64,000 bases of DNA, taken from Isoptericola cucumis. GTDB lineage: Bacteria > Actinomycetota > Actinomycetes > Actinomycetales > Cellulomonadaceae. The translations under genes were made by a program, and so were the position numbers. This document shows positions 26,501-35,228 of the stretch, piece after piece. Under the pieces are notes generated by a model. It was not told the DNA's origin. It made no database searches and worked only from the letters and a program-made list of their open reading frames with translations. Location of the stretch: NCBI RefSeq assembly GCF_014635665.1, contig NZ_BMDG01000008.1, forward strand, positions 174,927-238,926, read 5' to 3'. The first letter of the stretch is position 1; the number at the start of each line of letters is the position of its first letter.

Positions 26501-26884
26501 GCTCGTCGGGTCGCCGGTGGTGGGCAGCACGGGCAGCGGTCCGCCCAGCCCGCAGCCGACGCCGGACAGGTGCACGAGCGAGAAGCCACGCACGTGGTCG
26601 CGGCCGTAGTCGTAGCCGACGTTGTGCCCGTTGTCCGGCGAGAGCTGCACCATGCCGAACGGCGCCGCCGCCCCCGGGTACGTGTTCCCGTCGTCCTTGG
26701 TGCCGATGAACGGGTTGACGTAGCTCGTGAGCGGGCCGTCGGCCCGCTCGAGCTCGTCGGAGGGCGGTGCGGCGGACGCCGGGGCACCCGCTGCTCCCAC
26801 GCCGAGGCCGACGCCGAGGGCGGCGGTGGTCGTGAGGGCGAGCGCCCTGCGGAATCGGCCGGAGGGGCCTCGACGTGCGGTCAT
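23597..26884 (-). CDS. GH92 alpha-mannosidase (first gene of operon)
   Basis: A 1,095-residue secreted enzyme (signal ending GAPASAAP). Catalytic motifs are YVNPFIGTKDDGNTYPGAA, PFGMVQLSPDNG, FSLWDTYRTQQQ, acid candidate Glu570 in HEGTAVQYQWLVPQD, NNEPNLHAPYTYLW, and GNDDLGTMSAWHV, the classic GH92 base-site motif. Of the four GH92 proteins it is closest to the textbook pattern. An Ig-like domain (about 790-905) and the shared C-terminal beta-domain (about 909-1095) follow. The start ATG 26884 has GGAAGGA about 8 bases upstream; GTG 26902 is the longer alternative. The palindromic operator at 26961-26974 lies just upstream, so this gene leads the operon. Confidence 0.93.
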   Translation of the reverse strand: MTARRGPSGRFRRALALTTTAALGVGLGVGAAGAPASAAPPSDELERADGPLTSYVNPFIGTKDDGNTYPGAAAPFGMVQLSPDNGHNVGYDYGRDHVRGFSLVHLSGVGCGLGGPLPVLPTTGDPTSTDYAEYELAYTHDDEEAAPGYYRVGLQAPDGVVQAELTASERTGVQRYTFPATEKATVMLNTGQALNRVTGSSVRVVDERTVETTITTRGFCQDTEPQTIHTRTVFDRPIAAHGTWSGDDVTAGSDAAEGEGRLGAYVQFDATKDRDVEVVTSMSYVDARGAKANLRAERGTFDRVHHRTTRAWEKRLRTVRVERGATEDLRTFYSSLYRSFLAPNVGSDVDGRYRGWDQEVHREKGFTYYQNFSLWDTYRTQQQLLALLAPRESQDMALSVVRQGQQGGWLPRWGYGTVETNIMTGDPVTPFLVSAFHQGLLDGHEDEAYEVLKQNADGVPPADGPANGRAVNVEYLRDGFVPQDPTRRTRPGDFDLDHGGSATLEYALSDAMLSTMARELGHDEDADRYAERGQSYRNVFDPRTGAFRARNADGLFIGDPDPAHSEGFHEGTAVQYQWLVPQDVPGLVDLLGGTEATTSDLDDFFAYDELLADPERTAREVWVNGTYDYYGWHTYNPNNEPNLHAPYTYLWLGQPWKTTDVVRAASTLFTDGPDGVTGNDDLGTMSAWHVLSSIGVYPIAPGTDLWGLTTPRFEDVRIDLDGRFYDRGSLHITADGVSDADRYTQSVSLGRHDLSQAFLTGDELTSGRSLDFAVGAEPSAWATAPSDLPGAVAPGEAQDADRLFAGVAPRHPVLQPGGSVEASVQVVAQGAGERSGSVAISADGPVEAETDLADWTAGSGGLPATVEGTITFTAAADAPPGEYVTRVVVTDEAGATVEREVPVVVAAPSWLAPAFDNVGIGDRAAANADLDGGGAYLLRDGLADAGAVQGLELIVPGTELTYVLGAPDAGQPDNALADGQELAVPAELSGSRAVSVVGTATHGAQDGTLRLGFADGSSTDAEITLTDWCAGSPEGDNILVAKPGGRGNGEDVDTFGCGLYATAPVDVPAGKELTSVTLPSNTRMHVFAIATEPGA

Positions 26885-26960
26885 GCGGCTCGTTCCTTCC
26901 ACGGCGGTGTGGGGAGATCACGCGTCGGCCGGGGCCGACAGGGGTCAGGCTTCCACCGCG

Positions 26961-26974
26961 TGACAGCGCTGTCA
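26961..26974. promoter_or_regulatory. LacI-type operator upstream of the GH92 operon
   Basis: TGACAGCGCTGTCA is a perfect 14-bp palindrome 77 bp before ATG 26884. On the minus strand TTGACA at its edge could serve as a -35 box. Closely related sites occur at 32091 and 41045. Confidence 0.72.
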
Positions 26975-26991
26975 AGGCTGAGAACTCATCA

Positions 26992-27046
26992 CGACGTAGC
27001 GATTCCTTCGCCTCCACGTGCGGGAGGCGAAGGAATCGCTACGTCG
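26992..27046. terminator. Perfect 24-bp hairpin downstream of the fourth GH92 gene
   Basis: Arms at 26992-27015 and 27023-27046 are perfectly complementary around a 7-base loop. It begins 19 bp beyond the stop of the gene ending at 27065 and separates it from the operator of the next operon. There is no T-run. Confidence 0.72.
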
Positions 27047-27064
27047 GTCAGACCGTCGCCACCG

Positions 27065-30000
27065 TCAGCGGCAGCTCACGGCGTCGTACTGGGCCTGGAT
27101 CGTCTCGCGCACCGCGTCGTCGCCGTGGCCCTTGACCACCTCGGCCGACACGGTCCCGGCGTCGATCGCCCCGAAGCGGACGTCGAACGCCAGCCGGACG
27201 GTCTTGCCGGGCCGCACGTGCCCGAACGTGCGGTCGCCGAAGCGGGTGCTGACCCGCACGGCCACCGGCGCGTCCTCGTCGTTGACGACCCGCACCCAGA
27301 CGAAGCCCACGGGCCCGGCACAGCGCGTGGCGGCGCTGACCCGGACGTCGAGGGCCGGACCGGTCACCGTCACCGGGACCTCGACGACCTGGCTGGTCCA
27401 GCCGTCGTCGACGACGACCGAGGCGGTGTACTCGCCTGCGGCCTCGTAGGCGTGGGCACCGCTCACCTGCGCCCCGCCGTCGGCCGCGGTCACCGTCCCG
27501 GGGGCGACGTCGGAACCGTCGCCCCACGTGATCGCCGCCCGGTACCCGTCGTCGGCGGCCCGGCCGCCGGCGACCTCGGCGACGACCGCCTCGGTCTCCT
27601 CGCCCGCCGCGACGGTCACGCCGTCGGCCGGCGTCACCTCCAGCGGCGCGTGCTCGGCCGGCGTGCCGTCGTCGGCCACCGCGAACACGTGGATGCGGCC
27701 CTCGTCGCCCGGCGTGCCCGGCTGGTCGGGGAGCGTCAGGCGGACCGCCTGCTTGCCCTCCGGCAGGTCGGTCGGCGTCGTCGCGAAGACGGCGGCCGGG
27801 GTGTTCGAGAGGCCGTCGCCGTTCAACCGCCGCTCGGTGACCGCGACCGGCAGGTTGCCGAACGCCGGGTCGTGCGCCGTGCCCGACCAGTCGCCGAAGC
27901 TGAGGTCGATCGGGGCCGTGCTGCCGTCGTCGAACGTCAGCACCCCCTCGGCCTCCTGGTTGCGCTGCGTCGCCGTGCCGACCACCGAGAGCTGCGTCGC
28001 GTCCGTCCCGAGCTCCAGCTCGATCTCCTGACCGTCGCCGCTCGCGTTGTCCGGCTCGCCGGCCGGGATCGCGGGCACGTCGAACGTGAGCTCCGTGCCC
28101 GGCACGGTGCCGCGCTCGCCCTGGACGAACCCCTCGGCGGCGAGCTGCGCCTTGTCGAAGGACGCGCCGCCGGCGTCACAGCTGACCCCCGCGCCGACGG
28201 CGCCGAGGCACGCGGTGTCGTAGGCCGCGAGCAGCGACCCCTCGCGCACGAGGGCGACCGTCACGTGCGAGGTCGCGGTGACCACCCGGTCCCCCTCGGT
28301 CGCCGTGACCGTGACGGGGTAGACCCCCGGCTCCTTCCAGGTGTGCGCGGCCTGCACCGCGAACCCGCCGAACTTGCCGGGCTTCAGCGTCGCGTCCACG
28401 GCGTCGGAGCCGTCGCCGAACGCCACCTGGACGTCGACCGACCCCGCGTCGCCCTCGACGCCCACGAGCGTCCCGAACTTCCCGGACACCTCGTCCCCGG
28501 TCCGCGCCTCGCGGTCGGCGGCCGCCGTGAGCGTGAGCTCCTCGGCCCCCGACTCGCGCGGGTCGGCGAGCAGCTCCAGCTCGGACAGCTTCAGCGCGCC
28601 CTCGCCCGCAGCCGCGGTGACCGTGAGCCGGTACCGCGCGAACGACGCCGGCTCGGCGACGGTGAACGGGCGGGTCTGGTGCGCCCACCGGAACTCCTCG
28701 CCGTCCCGCTCGTCGAGAACCGTCCACGAGGTCCCGTCGTCGGAACCCTCGAGCCGCCACGCCGTCGGCGTCGCCGCCGCGCTGCCGGCCGACGTGAGTG
28801 TGTAGGTGCTCGCGGCGGGCCGGATCCCGTCCCCGGTCCAGGTGACGACCGGGTTGTCGGCCTGGAACGTCGTGGCCGTGGCCGAGGTGTCGTCGGTGAG
28901 CGCGCCCACCTCCTCGGCGGCCCCGTCGGCCACCGTCACCTTCCCGAGGCCGGTCGCGTCGGCGGCCGGGGCCGGCGGCTCGTCGCCCTCGGTGAGCGAC
29001 GGCAGGCTGTCGTCGGGGCCCGTGCCCCAGTCGGACGGCTCCGGGCCCATGGCGAAGTCCAGCGTGGCGCCGCCCGTCAGGTCGTCCTGCGACAGCGACG
29101 TCGACGTGCGGGCCTCGCCGTCCACCGCGAGCGACTGCACGTAGACGTTGTCCACCGAGTTGTTCTCGGCGTTGACCACGAGGTCGCCGTCCGGCAGGTG
29201 CACGGTGGCCTTGTCGAACAGCGGCGACCCGATCGCGTACTGGTCGGAGCCGACCTGCAGCGGGTAGAAGCCGAGCGAGGCGAAGATCCACCACGACGAC
29301 ATCTCGCCGTTGTCCTCGTCGCCCGGGTAGCCCTGCCCGATCTCGCTGCCCGTGAACATGCGGCGCGTGACCTCGCGGACGATCTCCTGCGTCTTGTGCG
29401 GGGCGCCCACGGCGTCGTACAGCCACGGGATGTGGTGCGAGACCTGGTTGCTCATGCCCCACATGCCCATGCGCACGTCGCGCGCCTCGCGCTGCTCGTG
29501 GATGCCGCCGTTCCCGGCGCCGAGCTCGGGCGTGCTGAAGAACTCGTCGAGCTTGTCCTCCAGGCCGTCCGTGCCGCCGTAGAGGTTGGCCAGGCCGCGG
29601 GGGTCCTGCGGCGCGTGGAACGCGAAGTTCCAGCCGTTGGTCTCCGTGTACCCGCCGCCCCACGACGCGGGGTCGTAGTCCTCCGGCGCCGTCGCGAACT
29701 CCCCGTCCGCGTGCCGCGGGGCGAAGAACTCGGTCTCCGGGTTGAAGAGCTCGCCGAAGTGGGTGGCCCGCTCGAGGAGGTACTCCGACTCCTCGCGCAG
29801 CGTCGCGCGACGCTCGTCGGGCGTCGCCGGGTCCTCGGCGAGCGCGGCGGCCATGGTGCCGATGCCGAAGTCGTTGACCAGGCCCTCCAGGCCCCACGAC
29901 ACCGACTCGTGCGTGGCCTCGGGCGTGAACCCGAGGAACGGCGACGTCTCCAGACCCTTGCGGCCCACCGCGTTGTTCGGCGGTGCCACCGTCGCGTTCT

Positions 30001-32050
30001 TCAGCGCGGCGTCGTAGGCGTCCAGGGCCTTGTCGGTGGGCAGCGAGCCCTTCACGTAGGCGTCGGCGAACGCGACGTCCGAGCTGGTGCCGGTCATGAG
30101 GTCGGCGTAGCCCGGCGACGACCAGCGCGCGATCCACCCGCCGTCGCGGTACTGCTGGGTGAACCCGTCGACGAGCTCGGTCGCGAGCTCCGGGTAGAGC
30201 AGCGAGTACGCCGGCCAGGCGGTGCGGTAGGTGTCCCAGAAGCCGTTGTTGACGTAGACCTTCCCGTCGACGATCTTGGCGTTCGTCTCGGTGTCGGTCG
30301 CGTCGCCGGACGGGTCCGAGACCGGGCTCGCGTACTGGTACGCGGGCTCGGCCGCGGTGCCCGTGTTCTCGAACTGCGAGTTCGGGTACAGGTTCAGCCG
30401 GTACAGGTTCGAGTACAGCGTCACGAGCTGGTCGGTGGTGGCGCCCTCGACCTCGACGACCTCCAGGCGGTCGTTCCACGTCTCCGTCGCCGCGGCCTTG
30501 ACCTCGGTGAACGAGCGCCCCTCGACCTCGAGCGCCAGGTTCTTGCGCGCCTGGTCCAGGCCGATGAACGACGTCGCGACGCGCAGCTCGACGGTGTCGT
30601 CCGACGACGTGTCGAAGGTGGCGTAGCGCGCGTCCCCACGGTCGCCCGCGGCGGCGCCGACCTCGGACGGCGCCCGGTCGAAGGTGCCCGCGACGAACAT
30701 GCGGGTGCGCCCCACGGACAGGCCGCTGCCGTTCTCCACCCAGCCGGACAGGGTGCCCGTCTCGGGGTCGAGGTCGAGCTTCGAGTCCCCCTTCACCTTG
30801 TCGACCAGCGCGTGCCCGACGTCGCCCGGGTAGGTGAAGCGCAGCACCGCACCGTGGTCGCTGGGCGTGACCTCGAGCGCGCTGTCGTCGGCGAAGGTCA
30901 CGCCGTAGTAGTCGGGACGCGCGGTCTCGTCGGCGTGGGAGAACGCGAGGCCGCGCTCGGCCAGCGTGCCGCTCGGCGTGCCCTCTCCGGTGGCCGGCAG
31001 GAACGCGAGCTGGTTGCGGTCGCCCATCCACGGGCTGGGCTCGTGCGAGATGCCGAGCCCCTCCAGGACGGGCTTGTTGTTCGCGTTGTTGCCCTTCTGG
31101 TACTCGTACAGCCAGGTGTCGGAGTCCGCGTTCGTCATCGGGACCCAGAAGTTGAAGCCGTTCGGCACCGCCGTGGCGGGGATGTTGTTGCCGCGCGAGA
31201 AGCTGCCGCTGGACTGGGTGCCGCGGCGGGTGTCCACGTAGTTCGCGAGGCTCGAGCCGTCGATCGTCTCCGGCTCTGCCGTCAGCGCCACGTCGTCGAG
31301 CCAGCCGGCGAAGTCGGTCCCCGCCGTGCCGCCCGGGTTGTCGTAGCCGAGCAGCACCTGGTCGACCGTCTTGCCGGCGGCGACGGCGCCCAGGTCCACG
31401 CGCACGGAGTTCCACTGGTCGGCGTAGAGGATCTTGCCCTCGCCCTGGGCCTGGGCCGTCGCGCCGGTGCCGTGCCCGTCCCGCGCGTCGAGGTCGGACA
31501 GGTAGGTGCCGTCCGTGAACCGCAGGTCCACGGCGGCGAACGTCGAGGGGTACTGCAGGTCGTCGAGCAGCTCGGGGAAGACGACGTAGCTCAGCCGGGT
31601 GTCGTCACCGACGGCGATGTCGACGTCCTCGTACAGGACGTTCGTGCCACCGGCGGTGCCGTCGCCGGCATGGGAGCCCGCGTAGCGCAGCGCGTGCTTC
31701 CCGGAGAACCCGACGTCCTTCTTGTTCGTCCAGTCCACGTCCGCCGGGCCGGTGCCGACCCGCGTCCGCATCCCGGCCGCGGGGGGCTCGGCGTCGAGGT
31801 TCTCCTGCCACGGCTCGCCGTCGCGCTCGGCGACGGCGTCCTCCAGCGGCGCGGCGTCGCCGTCCTCGAACGAGGACGCGAAGTCGCCGGCCTCGGCCGC
31901 CGGTGCTGCTGGTGCCGCGGGTGCTGCCGATGCCGCCGGGGCGGCGACGACGGCCAGCGGCGCGAGCACCGCCGTGGCGAGGGCGGACGACAGGAAGGTG
32001 GTGAGCCGGCGCGGCCTGCCGCGCTGCCCATGTCGTCGGATGCTGGTCAT
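27065..32050 (-). CDS. Large multidomain GH92 protein
   Basis: A 1,661-residue secreted protein (signal to about residue 42). An extra N-terminal beta-sandwich (about 55-260, EDVDIAVGDDTRLSYVVFPE ... WLDDVALTAE) precedes the GH92 core (about 265-1010): YVDTRRGTQSSGSF, NNGFWDTYRT, acid candidate Glu803 in YTETNGWNF, and Asp911/Asp913 in GDEDNGEMSSWW. The usual Asn-Glu-Pro is Asn-Gln-Val here (Gln869). Downstream are an F5/8-type C domain, two PKD-like domains (FGDGSD and WGDGSD), the beta-domain shared with two other GH92 proteins between them, and a final beta-sandwich. GGGAGA precedes ATG 32050. It is monocistronic, with an operator at 32091. Linkage specificity probably differs from the other three. 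Confidence 0.88.
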   Translation of the reverse strand: MTSIRRHGQRGRPRRLTTFLSSALATAVLAPLAVVAAPAASAAPAAPAAPAAEAGDFASSFEDGDAAPLEDAVAERDGEPWQENLDAEPPAAGMRTRVGTGPADVDWTNKKDVGFSGKHALRYAGSHAGDGTAGGTNVLYEDVDIAVGDDTRLSYVVFPELLDDLQYPSTFAAVDLRFTDGTYLSDLDARDGHGTGATAQAQGEGKILYADQWNSVRVDLGAVAAGKTVDQVLLGYDNPGGTAGTDFAGWLDDVALTAEPETIDGSSLANYVDTRRGTQSSGSFSRGNNIPATAVPNGFNFWVPMTNADSDTWLYEYQKGNNANNKPVLEGLGISHEPSPWMGDRNQLAFLPATGEGTPSGTLAERGLAFSHADETARPDYYGVTFADDSALEVTPSDHGAVLRFTYPGDVGHALVDKVKGDSKLDLDPETGTLSGWVENGSGLSVGRTRMFVAGTFDRAPSEVGAAAGDRGDARYATFDTSSDDTVELRVATSFIGLDQARKNLALEVEGRSFTEVKAAATETWNDRLEVVEVEGATTDQLVTLYSNLYRLNLYPNSQFENTGTAAEPAYQYASPVSDPSGDATDTETNAKIVDGKVYVNNGFWDTYRTAWPAYSLLYPELATELVDGFTQQYRDGGWIARWSSPGYADLMTGTSSDVAFADAYVKGSLPTDKALDAYDAALKNATVAPPNNAVGRKGLETSPFLGFTPEATHESVSWGLEGLVNDFGIGTMAAALAEDPATPDERRATLREESEYLLERATHFGELFNPETEFFAPRHADGEFATAPEDYDPASWGGGYTETNGWNFAFHAPQDPRGLANLYGGTDGLEDKLDEFFSTPELGAGNGGIHEQREARDVRMGMWGMSNQVSHHIPWLYDAVGAPHKTQEIVREVTRRMFTGSEIGQGYPGDEDNGEMSSWWIFASLGFYPLQVGSDQYAIGSPLFDKATVHLPDGDLVVNAENNSVDNVYVQSLAVDGEARTSTSLSQDDLTGGATLDFAMGPEPSDWGTGPDDSLPSLTEGDEPPAPAADATGLGKVTVADGAAEEVGALTDDTSATATTFQADNPVVTWTGDGIRPAASTYTLTSAGSAAATPTAWRLEGSDDGTSWTVLDERDGEEFRWAHQTRPFTVAEPASFARYRLTVTAAAGEGALKLSELELLADPRESGAEELTLTAAADREARTGDEVSGKFGTLVGVEGDAGSVDVQVAFGDGSDAVDATLKPGKFGGFAVQAAHTWKEPGVYPVTVTATEGDRVVTATSHVTVALVREGSLLAAYDTACLGAVGAGVSCDAGGASFDKAQLAAEGFVQGERGTVPGTELTFDVPAIPAGEPDNASGDGQEIELELGTDATQLSVVGTATQRNQEAEGVLTFDDGSTAPIDLSFGDWSGTAHDPAFGNLPVAVTERRLNGDGLSNTPAAVFATTPTDLPEGKQAVRLTLPDQPGTPGDEGRIHVFAVADDGTPAEHAPLEVTPADGVTVAAGEETEAVVAEVAGGRAADDGYRAAITWGDGSDVAPGTVTAADGGAQVSGAHAYEAAGEYTASVVVDDGWTSQVVEVPVTVTGPALDVRVSAATRCAGPVGFVWVRVVNDEDAPVAVRVSTRFGDRTFGHVRPGKTVRLAFDVRFGAIDAGTVSAEVVKGHGDDAVRETIQAQYDAVSCR

Positions 32051-32090
32051 GGTCTGGATCTCCCTTGATCATTCCGTCGCACGCGCGACC

Positions 32091-32106
32091 TTGACAGCGC
32101 TGTCGG
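32091..32106. promoter_or_regulatory. LacI-type operator upstream of the large GH92 gene
   Basis: TTGACAGCGCTGTCGG contains 13 of the 14 bases of the palindrome at 26961. It lies 41 bp before ATG 32050. A second imperfect element with CGTTG/CAACG arms is at 32131-32146, overlapping the LacI stop. Confidence 0.7.
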
Positions 32107-32140
32107 TTCGGGTCGAACGTATGGGCGGACCGTTGCCCTG

Positions 32141-33232
32141 TCAACGCGTAGGCACCGACGTGGCCGGTCGCACCTCGCCGCTGCCACGCTCCACGAGGAG
32201 CGTCGGCACCACGACCAGCTGCGCCGGGCGCGTCGGGTCGGCGGCCCGCGCCATCGCCAGCGCCGCCGCCTGCCGGCCCATCTCCGCGGCGTCGTACCCG
32301 ATGACGGTGACGCCCAGCAGGTCGGCGAGCTCGAAGTCGTCGAATCCGATCAGCGCCACCTGCCCGCGCTCCGCGACGGCCGAGCCCTGGCGGTCGCGCA
32401 GCGCGTGCAGCGCCCCGACCGTGATCTTGTTGTTCGCCGTCACGAGGGCGGTGGGCGGTTCGTCGAGCGACAGCAGCTCCGTGACGAAGGCGCGGGCCCG
32501 GTCGGCGTCGTGCGCGCCGTCGCGCACGTACCGGCCGGGGTCCGCGATCCCTGCCTCGGCGAGCGTCGCGACGAACGCCTCCTTGCGCTCCTGGAACGTC
32601 CACAGGCGCGACTCGTCCCCCACGAGCCCGATCCTGCGGTGCCCCCGGGCCAGCAGGTGCGACACCGCCGTCCGCACACCGCCCCGGTTGTCGATGACGA
32701 CCGTGTCGGCCTCGACGTCGAGCGCCGGGCGGTCGACGAGGACGACGGGCAGCCCGCCCGCCAGCTCGTCGCGCAGCGCCGGGTGCTCGCGCGCCGTGGA
32801 CGTGACGACGAGCGCACCGACCCGTCGCTCGACCAGCTCCTCCGTGAGCGCCCGCTCCCGCTCCGGGTCCTCGTCGGTGCTTGCGGTGATGAGCTGCAGC
32901 CCGCGCCCGCGCAGCTCCCGCTCGATCCCGCTGGCGAGGGCCGAGTAGAACGGGTTCGCGAGGTCGCCGGTGACGAAGCCGACCAGGCGCGACGCGCCCC
33001 CGCGGGCGAGGTCCGCGGCCACGGCGTTGCGTCGGAACCCGAGCGCCAGCGCCGCCGCCTGCACCCGCTCCCGGGTCGCCGTCGCCACGTTGGGCTCCTG
33101 GTTGAGCACCCGGGAGGCCGTCTTGAGGCTCACGCCCGCGCGCTGGGCGACGGCGGCGAGCGTCGGGCGCCGGCCGCCCCGGGAGTGACCCGCGAGCGGC
33201 GAGGCCGCGGGTCCGTGCGTGTCGTACGTCAT
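32141..33232 (-). CDS. LacI-family transcriptional regulator (mannan locus)
   Basis: A 363-residue repressor. The N-terminal helix-turn-helix is PTLAAVAQRAGVSLKTASRVLNQEPNV followed by the hinge helix, then a periplasmic-binding-protein-like sensor domain (LVGFVTGDLANPFYSALASGIE ... LIGFDDFELADLLGVTVIGYD). It is the last gene of an overlapping operon: its ATG shares a base with the permease stop (TGATG). The nearest palindromic operators (26961, 32091, 41045) have the length and CG centre typical of LacI sites, so it is the best candidate for their repressor. The sensed sugar is presumably mannose or a mannan fragment. No experimental support is visible. Confidence 0.92.
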   Translation of the reverse strand: MTYDTHGPAASPLAGHSRGGRRPTLAAVAQRAGVSLKTASRVLNQEPNVATATRERVQAAALALGFRRNAVAADLARGGASRLVGFVTGDLANPFYSALASGIERELRGRGLQLITASTDEDPERERALTEELVERRVGALVVTSTAREHPALRDELAGGLPVVLVDRPALDVEADTVVIDNRGGVRTAVSHLLARGHRRIGLVGDESRLWTFQERKEAFVATLAEAGIADPGRYVRDGAHDADRARAFVTELLSLDEPPTALVTANNKITVGALHALRDRQGSAVAERGQVALIGFDDFELADLLGVTVIGYDAAEMGRQAAALAMARAADPTRPAQLVVVPTLLVERGSGEVRPATSVPTR

Positions 33233-34434
33233 CAGGTCTCCCGGCGCCGGCGGACAAACGTGTCGACGACGATAGCCAGGACGAGCACCGTTCCGGTGAC
33301 CATCTGCTGCGTGGCCAGGTCGAGATCGAGCAGGGTCAGCCCGTTGGCGATCGACTGCAGCACGAGCACGCCCACCAGGGCGGACCAGGCTCCGCCGCGG
33401 CCGCCGAAGATGCTGGTGCCGCCGATGACGGCGGCCGCGATCGCCGTGAGGTAGGTGTCGGTGCCGCCGGTGCCCTGGTTGGCGGCGGCCAGCCGGCCCG
33501 CGGCGAGCACGCCCCCCAGCGCGGCCAGGCCGGAGCAGGCGGCGAAGCAGGAGATGACGGTGCGGTTGACGGCGACGCCCGCGAGCCGCGCGGCTCGCCG
33601 GTCGCTGCCCACGGCGCGCACCGACCGGCCCCAGCGGGTGCGGCGCAGCAGCACGTCGGCGACGACGACGAGCCAGACGAACAGCACGACGGAGTACCCG
33701 ACGCCCCGTGCGGTGCCGAGGTACGCGACGGTGCCCACGAGGACCACGGCCAGGACGCCGGTGCGCGCGGCGATGCTCCCGAGGCTCGGGGCCTGCAGGT
33801 CCGCCTGCAGGCGGCGGAAGCGGTCGGCGAGGTGCAGCGTCGCGGAGCCGGCGACCACCACCACGACCAGGCACCAGGCCACGACCGGCGGCAGGAAGCC
33901 CTGCTGCACCGTGCGCACCAGCCACGACTCGAAGGGCAGGTTGATCGACCCGGCCGGGCCCAGCACGCGCATCTGCACGCCGGCGAGGAGGAGCAGCCCG
34001 CCGAGGGTGAAGACGAAGCTCGGCACCCCGAGCCGCGCGGACAGCAGGCCGTACCCGAGCCCGACGACGACCCCCACGGCGATGGCCGCGAGGATCGACA
34101 CCGCGACCGGCCAGCCGAGGTTCACCGTGCCGACCGCGACCACGGCGGCCGCGAGGCCGCTCAGCGATCCGACGGACAGGTCGATCTGCCCCACCAGCAG
34201 CACCATGACGACGCCCAGCGCGATCACCCCGACGGGGGCGCTCTGCAGCGTGAGGTTGACGAGGTTCTCCGCGGACAGGAAGGCCGGGTCGATCACCCCG
34301 AGCACGAGCCACACGAGCGCGAGCGCGCCCAGCGCCGGCAGCATGCTCAGGTGCGCGCCGCGCACGCGGTCGACCAGCCGGGACGGTCCGCCCCCGCCGA
34401 AGGGCTGCCGGTCCTCGGTGACGACGGCGCTCAT
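33232..34434 (-). CDS. Sugar ABC transporter permease (RbsC/XylH/FrcC type)
   Basis: A 400-residue membrane protein with about ten helices. The family signature is clear in GVVMVLLVGQIDLSVGSLSGLAAAV near residues 75-100 and in AVIGGTSIFGGRGGAWSALVGVLVLQSIANGLTLL near the C-terminus. These permeases form the channel of CUT2 importers for monosaccharides. Its ATG overlaps the ATPase stop (ATGA) and its stop overlaps the LacI start, so the operon is translationally coupled. The extended middle section (about 190-235) with a DRFRRLQADLQ loop is as in XylH-like proteins. Confidence 0.9.
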   Translation of the reverse strand: MSAVVTEDRQPFGGGGPSRLVDRVRGAHLSMLPALGALALVWLVLGVIDPAFLSAENLVNLTLQSAPVGVIALGVVMVLLVGQIDLSVGSLSGLAAAVVAVGTVNLGWPVAVSILAAIAVGVVVGLGYGLLSARLGVPSFVFTLGGLLLLAGVQMRVLGPAGSINLPFESWLVRTVQQGFLPPVVAWCLVVVVVAGSATLHLADRFRRLQADLQAPSLGSIAARTGVLAVVLVGTVAYLGTARGVGYSVVLFVWLVVVADVLLRRTRWGRSVRAVGSDRRAARLAGVAVNRTVISCFAACSGLAALGGVLAAGRLAAANQGTGGTDTYLTAIAAAVIGGTSIFGGRGGAWSALVGVLVLQSIANGLTLLDLDLATQQMVTGTVLVLAIVVDTFVRRRRET

Positions 34435-35228
34435 GGCGCGACCGCCTTCCGGGAGCCGCCGCGGCGCGTGCCGGGCCGCACCGCTCCGGTCATCGCGGCG
34501 AGCAGGTCCTCGTACGAGGTGTCACCGGTGAAGACGTCGTGCACCTGCCCCAGGCGCAGCACCAGGATGCGGTCGGCGACGGCCTGCAGGTCGGCCGCCT
34601 GGTGGCTGATGAGGACGACGGCGTGACCGCGCTCGCGCAGCCGCACCACGAGGTTGAGCACCTCCGCGGTCTGGCGCACCCCGAGGGACGCCGTCGGCTC
34701 GTCGAGCACCACGACGCGCGGGGAGCCGAGCAGGGCGCGGGCCACCGCGACGACCTGGCGCTGGCCGCCCGACAGGGTGCGCACCGGCTCCCGCACCGAC
34801 GGCACGGTCGCGGCGAGCTGGTCGAGCAGCGCCCACGCCCGGCGCTCCATCGCCACCTCGTCCAGGAGCGGGCCGCGGCGCGTCTCGTGGCCGAGGAAGA
34901 GGTTCTCGACCACGTCGAGGTCGTCCATGAGCGCGAGGTCCTGGAAGACCGTCGCGATGCCGAGCGCGCGGGCCGTCGCCGGGGGGTCGAGCACGACGGG
35001 CGCGCCGTCGAGGCGCACCTCGCCGGCGTCGGGCCGGTACGCGCCGGCGAGGACCCCGGCCAGCGTGGACTTGCCGGCGCCGTTGTCCCCGACGACCGCC
35101 AGGACCTCCCGCTCGCGCACGTCCAGGTCCACGTCCACCAGCGCGTGCACGCCGCCGAAGTTCTTCGACACCCCGCGCAGCGACAGCACGGGCACCGGCG
35201 TCTTCTCCTGCACCCTGTCCCCCGTCAT
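34431..35228 (-). CDS. Sugar ABC transporter ATPase, single-domain (FrcA type)
   Basis: A 265-residue ATP-binding protein with Walker A GDNGAGKST, Q-loop FQDLALMDDLDVVENLFLG, signature LSGGQRQ, Walker B VVVLDEPTASL and H-loop ISHQ. CUT2 importers usually carry a double ATPase of about 500 residues; this one has a single domain, as in fructose-type FrcA, and probably works as a homodimer. ATGA overlaps on both sides couple it to the binding protein and the permease. Start ATG 35228. Confidence 0.92.
   Translation of the reverse strand: MTGDRVQEKTPVPVLSLRGVSKNFGGVHALVDVDLDVREREVLAVVGDNGAGKSTLAGVLAGAYRPDAGEVRLDGAPVVLDPPATARALGIATVFQDLALMDDLDVVENLFLGHETRRGPLLDEVAMERRAWALLDQLAATVPSVREPVRTLSGGQRQVVAVARALLGSPRVVVLDEPTASLGVRQTAEVLNLVVRLRERGHAVVLISHQAADLQAVADRILVLRLGQVHDVFTGDTSYEDLLAAMTGAVRPGTRRGGSRKAVAP

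Noticed and set aside
26885..26902. GTG 26902 as start of the first GH92 protein
   Set aside because: The GGAAGGA Shine-Dalgarno lies between this codon and ATG 26884, so the ATG is favoured.
23234..32068. A 2,944-codon open frame on the plus strand opposite the GH92 genes
   Set aside because: It is a by-product of extreme GC at third codon positions on the opposite strand. Its translation is low-complexity Arg/Val/Gly-rich and matches no protein family.
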